A stretch of 64,000 nucleotides of DNA, taken from positions 3,472,001 through 3,536,000 of the forward strand of contig NZ_CP110615.1 of NCBI RefSeq assembly GCF_026153295.1. The letters run 5' to 3'. The notes under the pieces are model-generated. The model was given only the letters and a program-made list of their open reading frames with translations. It ran no database searches and was not told where the DNA came from. Position numbers and translations under genes: made by a program. Shown here piece by piece: positions 1 through 7,973 of this stretch (position 1 is the first letter of the stretch; each line of letters opens with the position of its first letter). This DNA comes from Rhodococcus antarcticus. GTDB taxonomy: Bacteria > Actinomycetota > Actinomycetes > Mycobacteriales > Mycobacteriaceae.

Positions 1-1
1 C

Positions 2-940
2 TATCGGCTCGGTGGTCGGGTGCTGTGGCAGGGACTTGTGCGCCGGGCTGCTCAGGGTGGTTCACCGCGTGAGCACCGGCAGCTTCTTGATGAGGCGTGG
101 ATCTTGTGGGAGGTCATCGACCGGCACTCCTTCATCGTGGCCCGTGCCTACCGTGAGGAGCAGGGCCGGTTGCAGCAGCGGACCCAACGCCGCCGCTCCG
201 CGCTGCTGATCGCCCTGCTCGAGGGGCACGGTGTCGACGCTGAACTGGCGCAGGACGCGGCCTCGGTGCTGGACATGCCGCTGCGCGGGCCGAGGTTTGT
301 GGTCGTGGCCGCCATGGACCAGGCACAGACGGACCCGGCGCCCTCAGCGGACCGGGTCCTGGACGCGGCGGGCTTCTCCGCGGCGTGGGCCGTTCAGGCC
401 CGGCAGGAGTCGGGCCTCGTGTGTTTGACCCCTGAGCAGAGCCTCGACGACGCCGTCGCGGTCCTGACTGGCGCCGCGGTGGGGGCGGTCGCGGTCTCCG
501 GGGTGGTCGACCGGTTCGATGAGGTCGCCGCCGCCTACCGGCTGGCGGAGCTGACGCTGCAGACCTTGCCTGCGGGATACGTCGGGGTTGCCCTCGTCAC
601 CGAACACCTGCCGCAGGCCTTGCTGGCCGCGGCCAGCGACGTGACCACGGTGCTGGTCCAGCAGACCCTCGGCGCGGTCCTGGAGCTGGGCGAGGTAGAG
701 CAGAGGACCTACCTCAACACCTTGCAGGTGTTGCTCGACTGCGACGGGTCCTACGTCGCTGCGGCACGTGAGCTGTTTTGTCACCGCAACACCGTGTTGC
801 AGCGGGCCAAGCGACTGCAGTCACTGACCGGGTATAGCTTGTCCTCTCCCACCGACCGGCTGCACCTGCACCTAGCCCTGCTCGCTGTCCGCAGCGGGCA
901 CCACACCCCGCCACCGGTGGGCAAGCACCCCGGGCACTGA
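2..940 (+). CDS. PucR/CdaR-type helix-turn-helix regulator, 5' end cut by window
   Basis: The reading frame is open from the first bases, so the N-terminus lies outside the window; a GTG at 20 is internal to the conserved part. About 310 residues are visible. The C-terminal 60 residues are the PucR C-terminal HTH, with the typical block TYLNTLQVLLDCDGSYVAAA followed by CHRNTVLQRAKRL near residues 245-285. The middle resembles the GGDEF-like CdaR segment of this family. Family members are cytoplasmic transcription activators that respond to metabolites (purines, diacids, amino acids). No target gene is evident: the next gene, a secreted hydrolase, is 165 bp away and has its own upstream signals. 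Confident for the family, not for the ligand. Confidence 0.88.
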   Translation, partial: YRLGGRVLWQGLVRRAAQGGSPREHRQLLDEAWILWEVIDRHSFIVARAYREEQGRLQQRTQRRRSALLIALLEGHGVDAELAQDAASVLDMPLRGPRFVVVAAMDQAQTDPAPSADRVLDAAGFSAAWAVQARQESGLVCLTPEQSLDDAVAVLTGAAVGAVAVSGVVDRFDEVAAAYRLAELTLQTLPAGYVGVALVTEHLPQALLAAASDVTTVLVQQTLGAVLELGEVEQRTYLNTLQVLLDCDGSYVAAARELFCHRNTVLQRAKRLQSLTGYSLSSPTDRLHLHLALLAVRSGHHTPPPVGKHPGH

Positions 941-1004
941 CCAGCCACGAGCAGCGCTCGGATGTGCGCGGCGCACACCCGCCGACGCGTTGTGCGGTGC
1001 TGTG

Positions 1005-1018
1005 GTGACCCAGATCAC
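1005..1018. promoter_or_regulatory. CRP-like operator candidate
   Basis: GTGA-N6-TCAC palindrome, matching the actinobacterial CRP/FNR-type half-sites, placed about 90 bp before the start of the secreted hydrolase. Such a site occurs by chance roughly once in a window this size, so this is only a candidate. Confidence 0.3.
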
Positions 1019-1105
1019 GTGTTCGGGGGTGCAGGGTGACGGTCCCCGGGCATGCTCGGGCTTAACGCGGGCCATCCGGTTCCCGCTTCCCTCCCTGGAG
1101 TTGTC

Positions 1106-1969
1106 ATGCGCCGAATCGCTTCCATCGTTGCCTGTGCCGCCCTCGCCGGCGCGGGCATGGTCAGCGCCACGACCCCCGCGGTCGCGAAGTCTTTCGTGAC
1201 GTCGCCGTACGTGGCGCTCGGGGACAGCTACTCCTCCGGTGCCGGGATCCTCCCGCAGGTTCTCGGGTCCCCCCCGGCGTGCAGCCGCTCCCAGGTGAAC
1301 TACCCCCATGACGTCGCGGCGGTCACCCAGCCGGCGGCGTTCACCGATGTGACGTGCAGTGGCGCCAAGACCTCGGACTTCTTCACCTCGCAGAGCGCCG
1401 GGGTGCCGCCGCAGCTCGACGCGGTGAACGCGGACACCCGCCTGATCACCATGACCATCAGCGGCAACGACGGAGGTGTCTTCGTGAACTCCTTCTTCGG
1501 CTGCGTCACGGTTGATGCCGGCCAGGTCTATGGCAACCCGTGCCAGCAGAAGTACGGCACGACGTTCGTCGACACCATCAACAACCAGACCTACCCCGCC
1601 CTGGTCAACACGTTGTCCGCGGTCCGCGCGAAGGCCCCGCACGCGAAGGTGGTCATCCTGGGCTACCCGCAGATCCTGCCGCCCGTCGGAGACCCGTCGT
1701 GCTACCCGTCCATGCCCTACTCGATGGGTGACGTGCCCTGGCTGGTCAACCAGCAGCAGGTCGCCAACGACGCGGTGCGCCGCGCCGCCGAGGCGACCGG
1801 CGCCCACTACGTGGACACCTCCACCCCCTCCGCCGGACACGACGCCTGCGCCGCGCCCGGGACCCGGTGGATGGAGCCCGTGACCAACCCGGTCAACGCT
1901 GACCCGGTGCACCCCAACGCCGACGGCGAAGCCGCCATGGCACGAGCGACCCTCACCGCCATCAGCTGA
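1106..1969 (+). CDS. Secreted SGNH/GDSL hydrolase (lipase/esterase-like)
   Basis: 287 residues. ATG 1106 is chosen because a GGAG sits 5 bases upstream and the protein then begins with a clean Sec signal (MRR, hydrophobic stretch, cleavage near TPAVAK, residues 1-30). The SGNH blocks are complete: ALGDSYSSGAG (nucleophile Ser near residue 40), SGNDGG (oxyanion Asn near 119) and DPVHPNADG (catalytic Asp/His near 266-270). Several paired cysteines suggest disulfides, as in Streptomyces scabies esterase and Rv0518-type proteins. It should hydrolyse ester bonds outside the membrane; the natural substrate is unknown. A strong hairpin follows. A CRP-like site lies upstream. Confidence 0.92.
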   Translation: MRRIASIVACAALAGAGMVSATTPAVAKSFVTSPYVALGDSYSSGAGILPQVLGSPPACSRSQVNYPHDVAAVTQPAAFTDVTCSGAKTSDFFTSQSAGVPPQLDAVNADTRLITMTISGNDGGVFVNSFFGCVTVDAGQVYGNPCQQKYGTTFVDTINNQTYPALVNTLSAVRAKAPHAKVVILGYPQILPPVGDPSCYPSMPYSMGDVPWLVNQQQVANDAVRRAAEATGAHYVDTSTPSAGHDACAAPGTRWMEPVTNPVNADPVHPNADGEAAMARATLTAIS

Positions 1970-2032
1970 CCCCCGGGCAACGCAACACCACGTGCGCCGC
2001 CCACACCAGTGGTCATCCACGTCCGTGCACAC

Positions 2033-2072
2033 CGAGACGACCCCCAGGTTCATGACCTGGGGGCCGTCTTCG
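2033..2072. terminator. Rho-independent-type hairpin after SGNH hydrolase
   Basis: Perfect 9-bp stem CCCCCAGGT / ACCTGGGGG with a TCATG loop (2041-2063), extended by AGACG/CGTCT pairing below a small bulge. No clear U-tract, as is usual in high-GC actinobacteria. Confidence 0.7.
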
Positions 2073-2259
2073 TCTCCGCCGTCGTGCGCCGCGACCCCAC
2101 GCCCCCGCCCCAGCGCTGCCTTCGCCACCCCATCACCTGCGGGTGCTAACAAGATTCGGCGTCGAGCAAGCCCGCGATGTGGTGGACGGGCCCGGGTGGA
2201 GCCGTTACCTTGACGTGACCTGGCGGGAGTCAGTTGTCCTGGACGGGACGACGACGCGA

Positions 2260-2410
2260 GGTACCGCCGAGTCGGGCCCTGCGGGGTGCCGAACCGGGGA
2301 CCCAGGTATGTGGGGTGAATCGACTGCTGCCCTGAGCGGGGCTGTGGTGGTAGGGCCGCGCTTCCCGGCCCGAACCCGTCAGCTGACCCGGTAGGCGGAG
2401 GTTGAGGAAG
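2260..2410 (+). promoter_or_regulatory. ydaO/yuaA-type c-di-AMP riboswitch
   Basis: The leader carries the conserved landmarks of the ydaO (c-di-AMP) aptamer in their usual order: CCGCCGAGTC near 2264, GGGGACCCAGG then TGGGGTGAATCG near 2297-2322, and GAACCCGTCAGCTGACCCGG TAGGCGG near 2371-2398. In actinomycetes this riboswitch typically precedes cell-wall hydrolase genes (Rpf, NlpC/P60), and the gene that follows here is one. Ligand binding normally turns expression off. A strong candidate by motif; folding was not computed. Confidence 0.88.
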
Positions 2411-2438
2411 AAGGAGAACACCTCTCATTCCGTCACTG

Positions 2439-3557
2439 TTGCGTGCCCGCGTCCTGCGCCGCTGCCTCGCGGTGGGCCTCGTCGTCGCTGGCACGACCCT
2501 GCTGGGGACGTCACCGGCGGCGTTGGCCGACCCCACGGTCCCGCCCCCCTCCTCCACCTCCGATGCCGAGCAGCAGCTTCGGGAGATCAGCCACCAGGCG
2601 GAGGCTGTGAACGAGCAGGTGCTCGTGGCCCAGGAGGACCTCGCCGCCAAGCACGGTGCTGAACGCGCCGCCCAGGACCAGGTCACCGTCGCCGGTGTGG
2701 CCCTGGATCACGCTCGCGCCACCCAGTCGGAGTTTCAGGGCACCGTGGACAGCCTCACCGCCGCCCGCTACCGGGGTGCCCGGCTGGACTCGATGACCGC
2801 ACTGATGCTGAGCAGGTCCCCGCAGGAGCTGCTCGACCAGATGGCGGCCCTGGACATGCTGGCTGCGGACACCACCATTCGGGTCGCCGCGTACAACGCC
2901 GCCGCGCAGCAGGCCACCCAGGCCCAGTCCGACGCGGCGACCGCTGCGCGGGCCGCCTCGGACGCCTCCGCCGCAGCGCAGGTCACCACACGGGACCTGG
3001 CCGCCAAGAAGGTCGACCTGGACCGGGAAGCCACCCAGGTGCGCGTCACGCTGGCGTCGTTGACCGCGGCGCAGCGCGTCAGCTATTTCGGCCCCACAGC
3101 CCCCGCCGGCTATGTCGCCCCTGCGGCCCCCACCGGTCACGTCGCCCCTGCGGTCCCCGCTGGCCAGGTCGCCGTCGCGGTTTCCGGCGTCGGTGCCCTC
3201 ACCCCCGCGGGTTCGGGCGTCGGTGGCGCCGCTCTGCAGGCGGCGTTGAGCAAGGTTGGCAGCCCCTACGCCTACGGTGCCAACGGCCCGAGCGCGTTCG
3301 ACTGCTCCGGGCTGGTGCAGTGGTCCTACGCGCAGGCCGGGATGAGCTTGCCGCGCACCACCGGCGGCCAGGCTGGGGTCGGCACCGCCGTCTCGCAGGC
3401 CGACCTGCAGCCCGGTGACATCGTGATCTTCTACAACGGTGGGCATGACGGCCTCTACGTGGGCAACGGCATGGTCGTCCACGCTCCCACCGAGGGCGAC
3501 GTCGTCAAGGTCGCCCCGATGCAGTACATGCCCTTCGCGGGCGCCCGCCGCCCCTAA
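2439..3557 (+). CDS. Secreted NlpC/P60 peptidoglycan endopeptidase
   Basis: About 372 residues. An N-terminal signal peptide (residues 1-30, ending near ALADP) precedes a long Ala/Gln-rich coiled coil (about 40-210), a Pro/Ala linker, and a C-terminal NlpC/P60 domain (about 255-370). The catalytic Cys is in FDCSGLVQW near 288; His is in the GGHDGLYVG block near 335. This is the RipA/RipC-like layout; the enzyme should cut D-Glu-mDAP bonds in the stem peptide outside the cell. The start is uncertain: TTG 2439 is far from AAGGAG (2411-2416), whereas an in-frame ATT at 2427 has ideal spacing. Regulated by the c-di-AMP riboswitch immediately upstream. Confidence 0.93.
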   Translation: MRARVLRRCLAVGLVVAGTTLLGTSPAALADPTVPPPSSTSDAEQQLREISHQAEAVNEQVLVAQEDLAAKHGAERAAQDQVTVAGVALDHARATQSEFQGTVDSLTAARYRGARLDSMTALMLSRSPQELLDQMAALDMLAADTTIRVAAYNAAAQQATQAQSDAATAARAASDASAAAQVTTRDLAAKKVDLDREATQVRVTLASLTAAQRVSYFGPTAPAGYVAPAAPTGHVAPAVPAGQVAVAVSGVGALTPAGSGVGGAALQAALSKVGSPYAYGANGPSAFDCSGLVQWSYAQAGMSLPRTTGGQAGVGTAVSQADLQPGDIVIFYNGGHDGLYVGNGMVVHAPTEGDVVKVAPMQYMPFAGARRP

Positions 3558-3690
3558 ACCGCCCCATGCCCTTGCCGCCCCGCGGACCCCGGCAGCGCAC
3601 GTGCGCCTACGTCCCGACCGGCGCATCTCAGTGCCAGATCCCGGGACACCACGACCGGACCGCGAACCACCGCGCGGACCCCGCGCTGCG

Positions 3691-3726
3691 CGAAGGGCCC
3701 GGTTGCCAAAGCAACCGGGCCCTTCG
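3691..3726. terminator. Strong bidirectional terminator hairpin
   Basis: Perfect 16-bp inverted repeat (CGAAGGGCCCGGTTGC and its complement) with a 4-base CAAA loop, about 130 bp after the NlpC/P60 stop. Confidence 0.85.
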
Positions 3727-4064
3727 ACGTGGGGGAGACGTCAGGACTGCAACCAGATGATGTGCCTCGCAGCGACCACCTCCGTCGTGTTGAGTCTGGA
3801 CTGTGTTGTGCGCACTCATGCGCTGCCCCGTGCAGCGCCTCAGGTGATCCCTCTGTGTCTGCCGATTTTTTAGCACCGGCCCCCACACGCGTCAACACCC
3901 GCGAGGCCCCGCCTTCGCGTCTACTGCAGGTGAGGTGTTGGGGTGGGCGTGCAGCAGCCCCTTCGTTGGGTGTCCACCGCGGGCACCGTGTGAGGGCAGC
4001 CAGCCACCCGAGCGATCGTCACCCCGCCCCGGCCGCATGTTCATGCGGTGGCGCTTCATGAGCA
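3727..4064. other. Intergenic, no gene recognised
   Basis: No frame in this stretch shows a conserved domain, convincing start or consistent codon bias. It contains an AT-rich patch (GATTTTTTAG near 3863) and ends at the first of three 22-bp direct repeats. Confidence 0.5.
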
Positions 4065-4086
4065 CGAATACGAGCGGTTGTGGAAC
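4065..4086 (+). repeat. 22-bp direct repeat, copy 1
   Basis: First of three direct copies of a motif close to CGAATACGAGCGGTTGTGGA followed by AC. The 12-base core CGGTTGTGGAAC is identical in copies 1 and 2. It lies just upstream of the toxin-antitoxin pair. Confidence 0.5.
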
Positions 4087-4130
4087 ACGTCGCGGGCGCG
4101 AGTTCTGCTGAGCGGCGGGTTGCACTCCCA

Positions 4131-4146
4131 GACACATGATTGTGTC
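4131..4146. promoter_or_regulatory. Palindromic operator of the toxin-antitoxin pair
   Basis: GACACA-TGAT-TGTGTC is a perfect 6-bp inverted repeat. It abuts a TACGAT hexamer (4148-4153) that could serve as the -10 of a leaderless transcript beginning at ATG 4160. The position suits autorepression by a ribbon-helix-helix antitoxin. Confidence 0.55.
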
Positions 4147-4159
4147 ATACGATATTCCG

Positions 4160-4393
4160 ATGGCGAGTGACGAGCAGATCCAGGGATGGGCCGCCGAGGC
4201 GGAGGCCGGGTATGACGTCGAGGAGTTGAAGCGGCGTGGGCGTGGCCGTCCGGGGCGGGGGGCCGAGCCGATGCAGGTGGTGGCAGTGAGGTTGACGGCG
4301 GAGGAGATCGCGGCGCTGGATGCGGTGGCCGGGCGGGAGCACTTGTCTCGGTCCGAGGCGATCCGACGGGCGCTGGCTGACTTCGCCGCGTGA
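4160..4393 (+). CDS. Ribbon-helix-helix (CopG-type) antitoxin
   Basis: 77 residues when started at ATG 4160; an in-frame ATG at 4136 lies inside the putative operator, and no Shine-Dalgarno is seen, so a leaderless start at 4160 is preferred. The C-terminal 35 residues have the RHH pattern: beta strand VVAVRLTAEEIAALDAVAG, then LSRSEAIRRALADFA. The N-terminal half is charged with a Gly/Arg-rich hinge, probably the toxin-contacting part. Its stop overlaps the next start by four bases (GTGA), the usual coupling in type II modules. It should neutralise the downstream toxin and bind the palindrome upstream. Confidence 0.82.
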   Translation: MASDEQIQGWAAEAEAGYDVEELKRRGRGRPGRGAEPMQVVAVRLTAEEIAALDAVAGREHLSRSEAIRRALADFAA

Positions 4394-4632
4394 AGGTTCA
4401 CCGCAGCGCGCTGAAGCATGGGGTGTCGAGCGAGGACGCGGTGCAGGCCGCCGACTGGTCGCACTGGGTCGAGCCTCTCGAGGAGGACGACTGGCCGCAC
4501 CGTGAGCTGCGCCTGGGCTTCGACGCCCAGGCCCGGTTGCTGGAGACCGTGGTGCCGGTCTTCGAGAGCGGTGAGCGGCTGGTGATCCACGCGATGCCGG
4601 CACGCAAGCAGTACTGGGACCTGCTCACCTGA
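4390..4632 (+). CDS. BrnT-like putative toxin
   Basis: 80 residues, GTG start overlapping the antitoxin stop. The pattern KVHRSALKHGVSSEDAVQA, RELRLGFDAQARLLETVV and ERLVIHAMPARKQYWDLL resembles small actinobacterial toxins with a RelE/BrnT-like fold, in which HGVS and a late His/Arg patch are conserved. Expected to act as an mRNA interferase under antitoxin control. Assignment rests mainly on the operon context and the short motif matches; the catalytic residues are not certain. Confidence 0.65.
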   Translation: MKVHRSALKHGVSSEDAVQAADWSHWVEPLEEDDWPHRELRLGFDAQARLLETVVPVFESGERLVIHAMPARKQYWDLLT

Positions 4633-4701
4633 ACCCAGGAGGTCTCCCCACCCATCGTCAGCACCGGCATGTTGCTCACCGTGACCGACATGACGGTGCG
4701 C

Positions 4702-4723
4702 CGTATTCGGCCGGTTGTGGAAC
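4702..4723 (+). repeat. 22-bp direct repeat, copy 2
   Basis: Shares the 12-base core CGGTTGTGGAAC exactly with copy 1, and about 16-17 of 22 positions overall. It lies between the toxin gene and the 3' end of the convergent membrane-protein gene. Confidence 0.5.
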
Positions 4724-4752
4724 GTGAGAACGGCCTGGTCTACCGACTGTCG

Positions 4753-5400
4753 TTACCGCCGCAGGGACTCGAGTAGGTCCGGGGCCGAGATCAGCAGGTA
4801 GCCGAGCGCGATCGCGGGCAGGGTCCAGGCTGCGGTCTGCAGGAGCTGGCGGGGTGTACGGATGGCCACGGCGAGGACCGCGACCACTGCCAGAACACCG
4901 AAGCTGATCACCACGACCCCGTCGGAGGGGTAGCTGCTGGCGCGCCGGTAGGCGTCGGCGGCGAGGAGGCCGATTGCGGCGGCGGTGCTGCGGTGGCCGG
5001 TGGTGCCGATGCCGGCGAAGGCAGCGCCGAGGGCGATGCCGGCGATGACCGCGAGCACACCCCACTCGGTGAGCTGGGTGGTGTTGAGCTCGTAGGGCAT
5101 CCCGGGGTAGCGGATGCCGTACATGAGCTTCTTCCCGACGTAGAAGGCGACCACGGCGGCCAGCAGCGCGAGACACGATGCCCCGATCGCAGAGATGCGT
5201 GGTTGGCGGGCGCTGAGCAGGGCGACGGTGAGGATCCAGAGTCCGAAGGTGTGCGACAGCCGCCGGTAGACGGCGTCGTAGTAGGCCCACGCGGCGGCGC
5301 CACCGGTCAGGGTCCCGGCCAGGACCGCGATCCCCCATCTCGCCCACACCGCTGCCGAGATCGTGTGGCCGAGCCTGCCCTCTGTGTGCAGTCCGTTCAT
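4753..5400 (-). CDS. DUF6518-like integral membrane protein
   Basis: 215 residues from ATG 5400, with an upstream GGGG as weak ribosome site. About six hydrophobic segments are visible (AVLAGTLTGGAAAWAYY, LWILTVALL, CLALLAAVVAFYVGKK, GVLAVIAGIALGAAFAGIG, VVVISFGVLAVVAVLAVAI, WTLPAIALGYLLI). The FYVGKKLMYGIRYPGMPY segment resembles DUF6518 proteins of actinomycetes, whose function is unknown. The gene is flanked by repeat copies 2 and 3 and stands alone. An earlier in-frame start (to 5481) would add an Arg-rich tail and is less likely. Confidence 0.72.
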   Translation of the reverse strand: MNGLHTEGRLGHTISAAVWARWGIAVLAGTLTGGAAAWAYYDAVYRRLSHTFGLWILTVALLSARQPRISAIGASCLALLAAVVAFYVGKKLMYGIRYPGMPYELNTTQLTEWGVLAVIAGIALGAAFAGIGTTGHRSTAAAIGLLAADAYRRASSYPSDGVVVISFGVLAVVAVLAVAIRTPRQLLQTAAWTLPAIALGYLLISAPDLLESLRR

Positions 5401-5555
5401 GCGCCATCCCCGATCAAGCATCTCTGCGCAACCACGGTCGGCTCGGTGGTGCCGTCGACGGCGTGAGCTCAGCGGCTGCACTGCCAGTGTTGACCCGAGG
5501 GCCAGCTTTTCCGAGAGGGGGCTGCTAGCAGGATGCGGTGATGAGCAAGCAGTGC

Positions 5556-5577
5556 CGCAGACGATCGGTTGTGAAAC
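5556..5577 (+). repeat. 22-bp direct repeat, copy 3
   Basis: Matches copy 1 at 18 of 22 positions (core CGGTTGTGAAAC). Lies upstream of the membrane-protein gene's 5' end. Confidence 0.45.
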
Positions 5578-5578
5578 G

Positions 5579-5857
5579 TCAACGTGGGGTCCGGGCGCTT
5601 GATGCGGCTGCGGTCACCCGGAGCTCAGGCGAGGTCAGTGCGGTGGTCGGCGGCCGGGCGGTCCGTTGCGTCCGCGGTGGGCTCGGTGGGGAGTCGGCCT
5701 GGTCGGGGTGCAGGGCGGTCAACGCGACCTGGATGACCCCAGGGAGGGCGGTGCTGTCGGCGGCCACGGCGATGAGGGTGGCGGCGTCGTCGGCATCGGC
5801 GGTGTCGGGGACCGACAACGTCACCAGCACGGTCACCAACCGCTCATCAGGCTCCAC
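5579..5857 (-). CDS. Small hypothetical protein, low confidence
   Basis: 92 codons from GTG 5857, preceded by GGAGG with 11-base spacing. The first 55 codons have the strong GC3 bias of real genes here and read as a short amphipathic protein (VEPDERLVTVLVTLSVPDTA, then a DDAATLIAVAADS helix). The last third is Pro/Arg/Thr-rich and may be non-coding drift. No family recognised. An overlapping plus-strand frame exists but has no ribosome site and poor composition. Confidence 0.38.
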   Translation of the reverse strand: MEPDERLVTVLVTLSVPDTADADDAATLIAVAADSTALPGVIQVALTALHPDQADSPPSPPRTQRTARPPTTALTSPELRVTAAASSARTPR

Positions 5858-6230
5858 GGCTGCAATATCCTCCGCGTGCGAGCCACCAAGGCGGCGAACC
5901 CGGGCGGAGCTGCCAGCCGGGCGCCGGTGCGGTCCGCCGGTACATGGCCTGAGTCCGGGGCCGAACTGGAGAACCCGACAGTCGAGCGCAGGCTCGACCT
6001 CGCCACCGCACCGCTGGCGTCCACGTGGGGTCGACGCCCACCGACACCCGACCGCGAGTAACCCCGAAACCGCACCCACCCACCCACCCACCCACCCACC
6101 CACCCACCCGCCGTGACGGGGCGGGGCGTGGCGTGGTTCATCACAGGGGTGCTCCCCACCGGGGTAAGGGGACGCCGACCGATGTGGCCGCGAAGCCCCC
6201 AACAGTGTCCCCGCCACCGTGTGGCGCCAC
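5858..6230. other. Intergenic with tetranucleotide repeat
   Basis: No gene recognised. It holds the CCCA tetranucleotide tract and lies downstream of the LuxR-type gene. Confidence 0.5.
6073..6109. repeat. (CACC)9 microsatellite; G-quadruplex motif on minus strand
   Basis: About nine uninterrupted CACC units, reading as (GGGT)n on the minus strand, which satisfies the G-quadruplex pattern. It would be transcribed in any read-through from the LuxR-type gene toward the small ORF. Confidence 0.85.
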
Positions 6231-7289
6231 TCAGCCGTGGGCGTTCGTGATGAGCTGGCGTCTGCTGTTGACGCCGGCTTTGGCGAAGATGGACCGCAGG
6301 TGGTCGTTGACCGTGTACTCGCCGATGCCCAGCACGGCGGCCACACCTCTGGTGTCGGCGCCACCAACGAGGTGCCCGACGAGTTCTCGTTCTCGGGCCG
6401 TCAGGCCGATCACGCGGCAGTAGACCTCGAGCCGCTGTGCGGGTGGGGCGTGTTCGATCGTGACCGCGATCATCGCCCCGGTTTCCGGTTCGGGATCGAG
6501 CCGGGCGGCCCGGACCTGGAGCCACCTCCCGCCACCCCGGTGCAGCCGGGCGGTGGGCGCGTGGGTGTCGATGCCGCTCTCGAGGGCGAGGAGCTGGGCG
6601 GCGACGTTGAGGGCCACGGCGGGAACCGGGGACTGCCCCGGCAGGGTTGGGAGCAGCGCGCGGAGCTGGGTGTCCGCCTGGGCGGTCTGCGTAGCGAGCT
6701 TGAGCGTGTCGTTCAGCAGCAGCACCGCGGGACCGTCGGACGGGGCCTTCTCGGCGGGCACCGCGAACGTGCCGGCCAGACTTGCACGCAGGCTCTGGGT
6801 CAGCTCCGGTAGGACGCTGGCGAGGAACGCTCGGTCCGACCGGGAGAACGCGCGCGAAGTGGGTGCGCTGCGCCAGAGGTCGAGGAACCCCCAGCAGCCC
6901 TGGGTGTCGCGCAGGACCATCGAGGCGACGTCGTGGACGCCGTAGCTGCGCAGGAGCTCACGCCACACGAGGCTCTGGTCCAGGTGGCCACCGGTAGCTC
7001 CGACGAGCGTCGCGACCTCGTCTCCGGCCAGGGTTGTCCATCTGTTCGTCGGTGTCAGGTACTTGAGCCGGATCAGGGTGGGTAGGTCCTGCAGCGACGG
7101 CACCTCGGCGAGTGGGGACGCACCTACCGTGGTGGTCGGGTCGGTGAGCACCCAGACGTAGGCGTCGCAGGGCACCACCTGCCGGATCTCGGCGAGCACC
7201 GCCGCGCGCACCGCCCGGTCGTCACCCGGCACGGCGCAGATGCGCGCGATTCGCCGTCGCGCACTGTCCTGCTGACGCTCACCGGGCAC
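6231..7289 (-). CDS. LuxR-type HTH regulator with N-terminal sensory region
   Basis: 352 residues from GTG 7289. The C-terminal 60 residues form the LuxR HTH: LTARERELVGHLVGGADTRG, then EYTVNDHLRSIFAKAGVNSR. The N-terminal 200 residues look like a GAF-type sensor as in other solitary actinobacterial LuxR proteins (VPCDAYVWVLTDPTT, LRDTQGCWGFLDLWR). No receiver domain is present, so it is not a response regulator. It is transcribed divergently from the small ABM protein 140 bp away and may control it; this is inference from position only. Confidence 0.85.
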   Translation of the reverse strand: MPGERQQDSARRRIARICAVPGDDRAVRAAVLAEIRQVVPCDAYVWVLTDPTTTVGASPLAEVPSLQDLPTLIRLKYLTPTNRWTTLAGDEVATLVGATGGHLDQSLVWRELLRSYGVHDVASMVLRDTQGCWGFLDLWRSAPTSRAFSRSDRAFLASVLPELTQSLRASLAGTFAVPAEKAPSDGPAVLLLNDTLKLATQTAQADTQLRALLPTLPGQSPVPAVALNVAAQLLALESGIDTHAPTARLHRGGGRWLQVRAARLDPEPETGAMIAVTIEHAPPAQRLEVYCRVIGLTARERELVGHLVGGADTRGVAAVLGIGEYTVNDHLRSIFAKAGVNSRRQLITNAHG

Positions 7290-7428
7290 ACCCGATCATG
7301 GCATCGCCCCAGCCCGCGGAGGTGGTTGCTCGTCAACCCCAACAACTCGGGATGCCGACGACGATGCCGCGCTGGCTAGCGTCGGAACACACGATACCGA
7401 TCAGCGATCCGACCCGGAGGAGACCACC

Positions 7429-7707
7429 GTGCACACCATGATCGTGACCATGACCTTGGATCCCGCCCACCGCGACGAGGTGGACCGGCACTTCCGGGAC
7501 CAGGTGTCGGTGTGGGCGAAGGCCCAGCCCGGCTTCGTGACCGGCCAGTGGCTTCGCAGCGACGACGGCACCAAGGGTCTCGGCGTGGTCAGCTTCGCGT
7601 CGAACCAGACGGCGACCGCGGCGGCGGCGGGACCACGCACATCACTCCCGGCACCAGCATGGTCAATCGACTCCGTCGAGATCTTCGAGCAGATCACGCA
7701 GAACTGA
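7429..7707 (+). CDS. Small antibiotic-biosynthesis-monooxygenase-like (ABM/dimeric barrel) protein
   Basis: 92 residues, GTG 7429 after GGAGGAG with good spacing (an internal ATG is at 7438). The pattern MIVTMTLDPAHRDEVDRHF, QPGFVTGQWLRSDDGTKGLG and VSFASNQTATAAAA fits the dimeric alpha/beta-barrel fold of ABM-like proteins, which act as cofactor-free oxygenases, heme-degrading enzymes or stress proteins. Function is not predictable further. Divergent from the LuxR-type regulator. Confidence 0.75.
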   Translation: MHTMIVTMTLDPAHRDEVDRHFRDQVSVWAKAQPGFVTGQWLRSDDGTKGLGVVSFASNQTATAAAAGPRTSLPAPAWSIDSVEIFEQITQN

Positions 7708-7973
7708 GCGACGCCGAGGCCCCCAGGGGCACGACACCCGAACGAGCCCACGTCTGTAGCCCGACCTGCACCGACATCCCACCGCCGCATGGGGCGAGCA
7801 ATCGCATTAGAGGTGCAGTTCAAGCCCCAGATTCCGGCGAGCGGGCGGCCCGGTGTGGGCGACCTGGGTGCAGCTGCGAGGTCCGTCAGGAGGAGCGGCG
7901 TGCCGTCGCGTGATCGCGAGTGCCGCCGACGGGAAGCGTGCCCCACGCGCGCACTGTGAACTATAGTTGACAT
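7708..7973. other. Intergenic, promoter region of the decayed toxin-antitoxin locus
   Basis: No gene recognised. An AT-richer segment CTATAGTTGACATG at 7961-7974 probably contained the promoter of the HigB-like toxin gene. Confidence 0.4.

Noticed and set aside
5538-6116. 192-codon plus-strand frame
   Set aside because: No ribosome site; contains the CACC repeat as PTHP-type low complexity; composition fits a shadow of the minus-strand frame.
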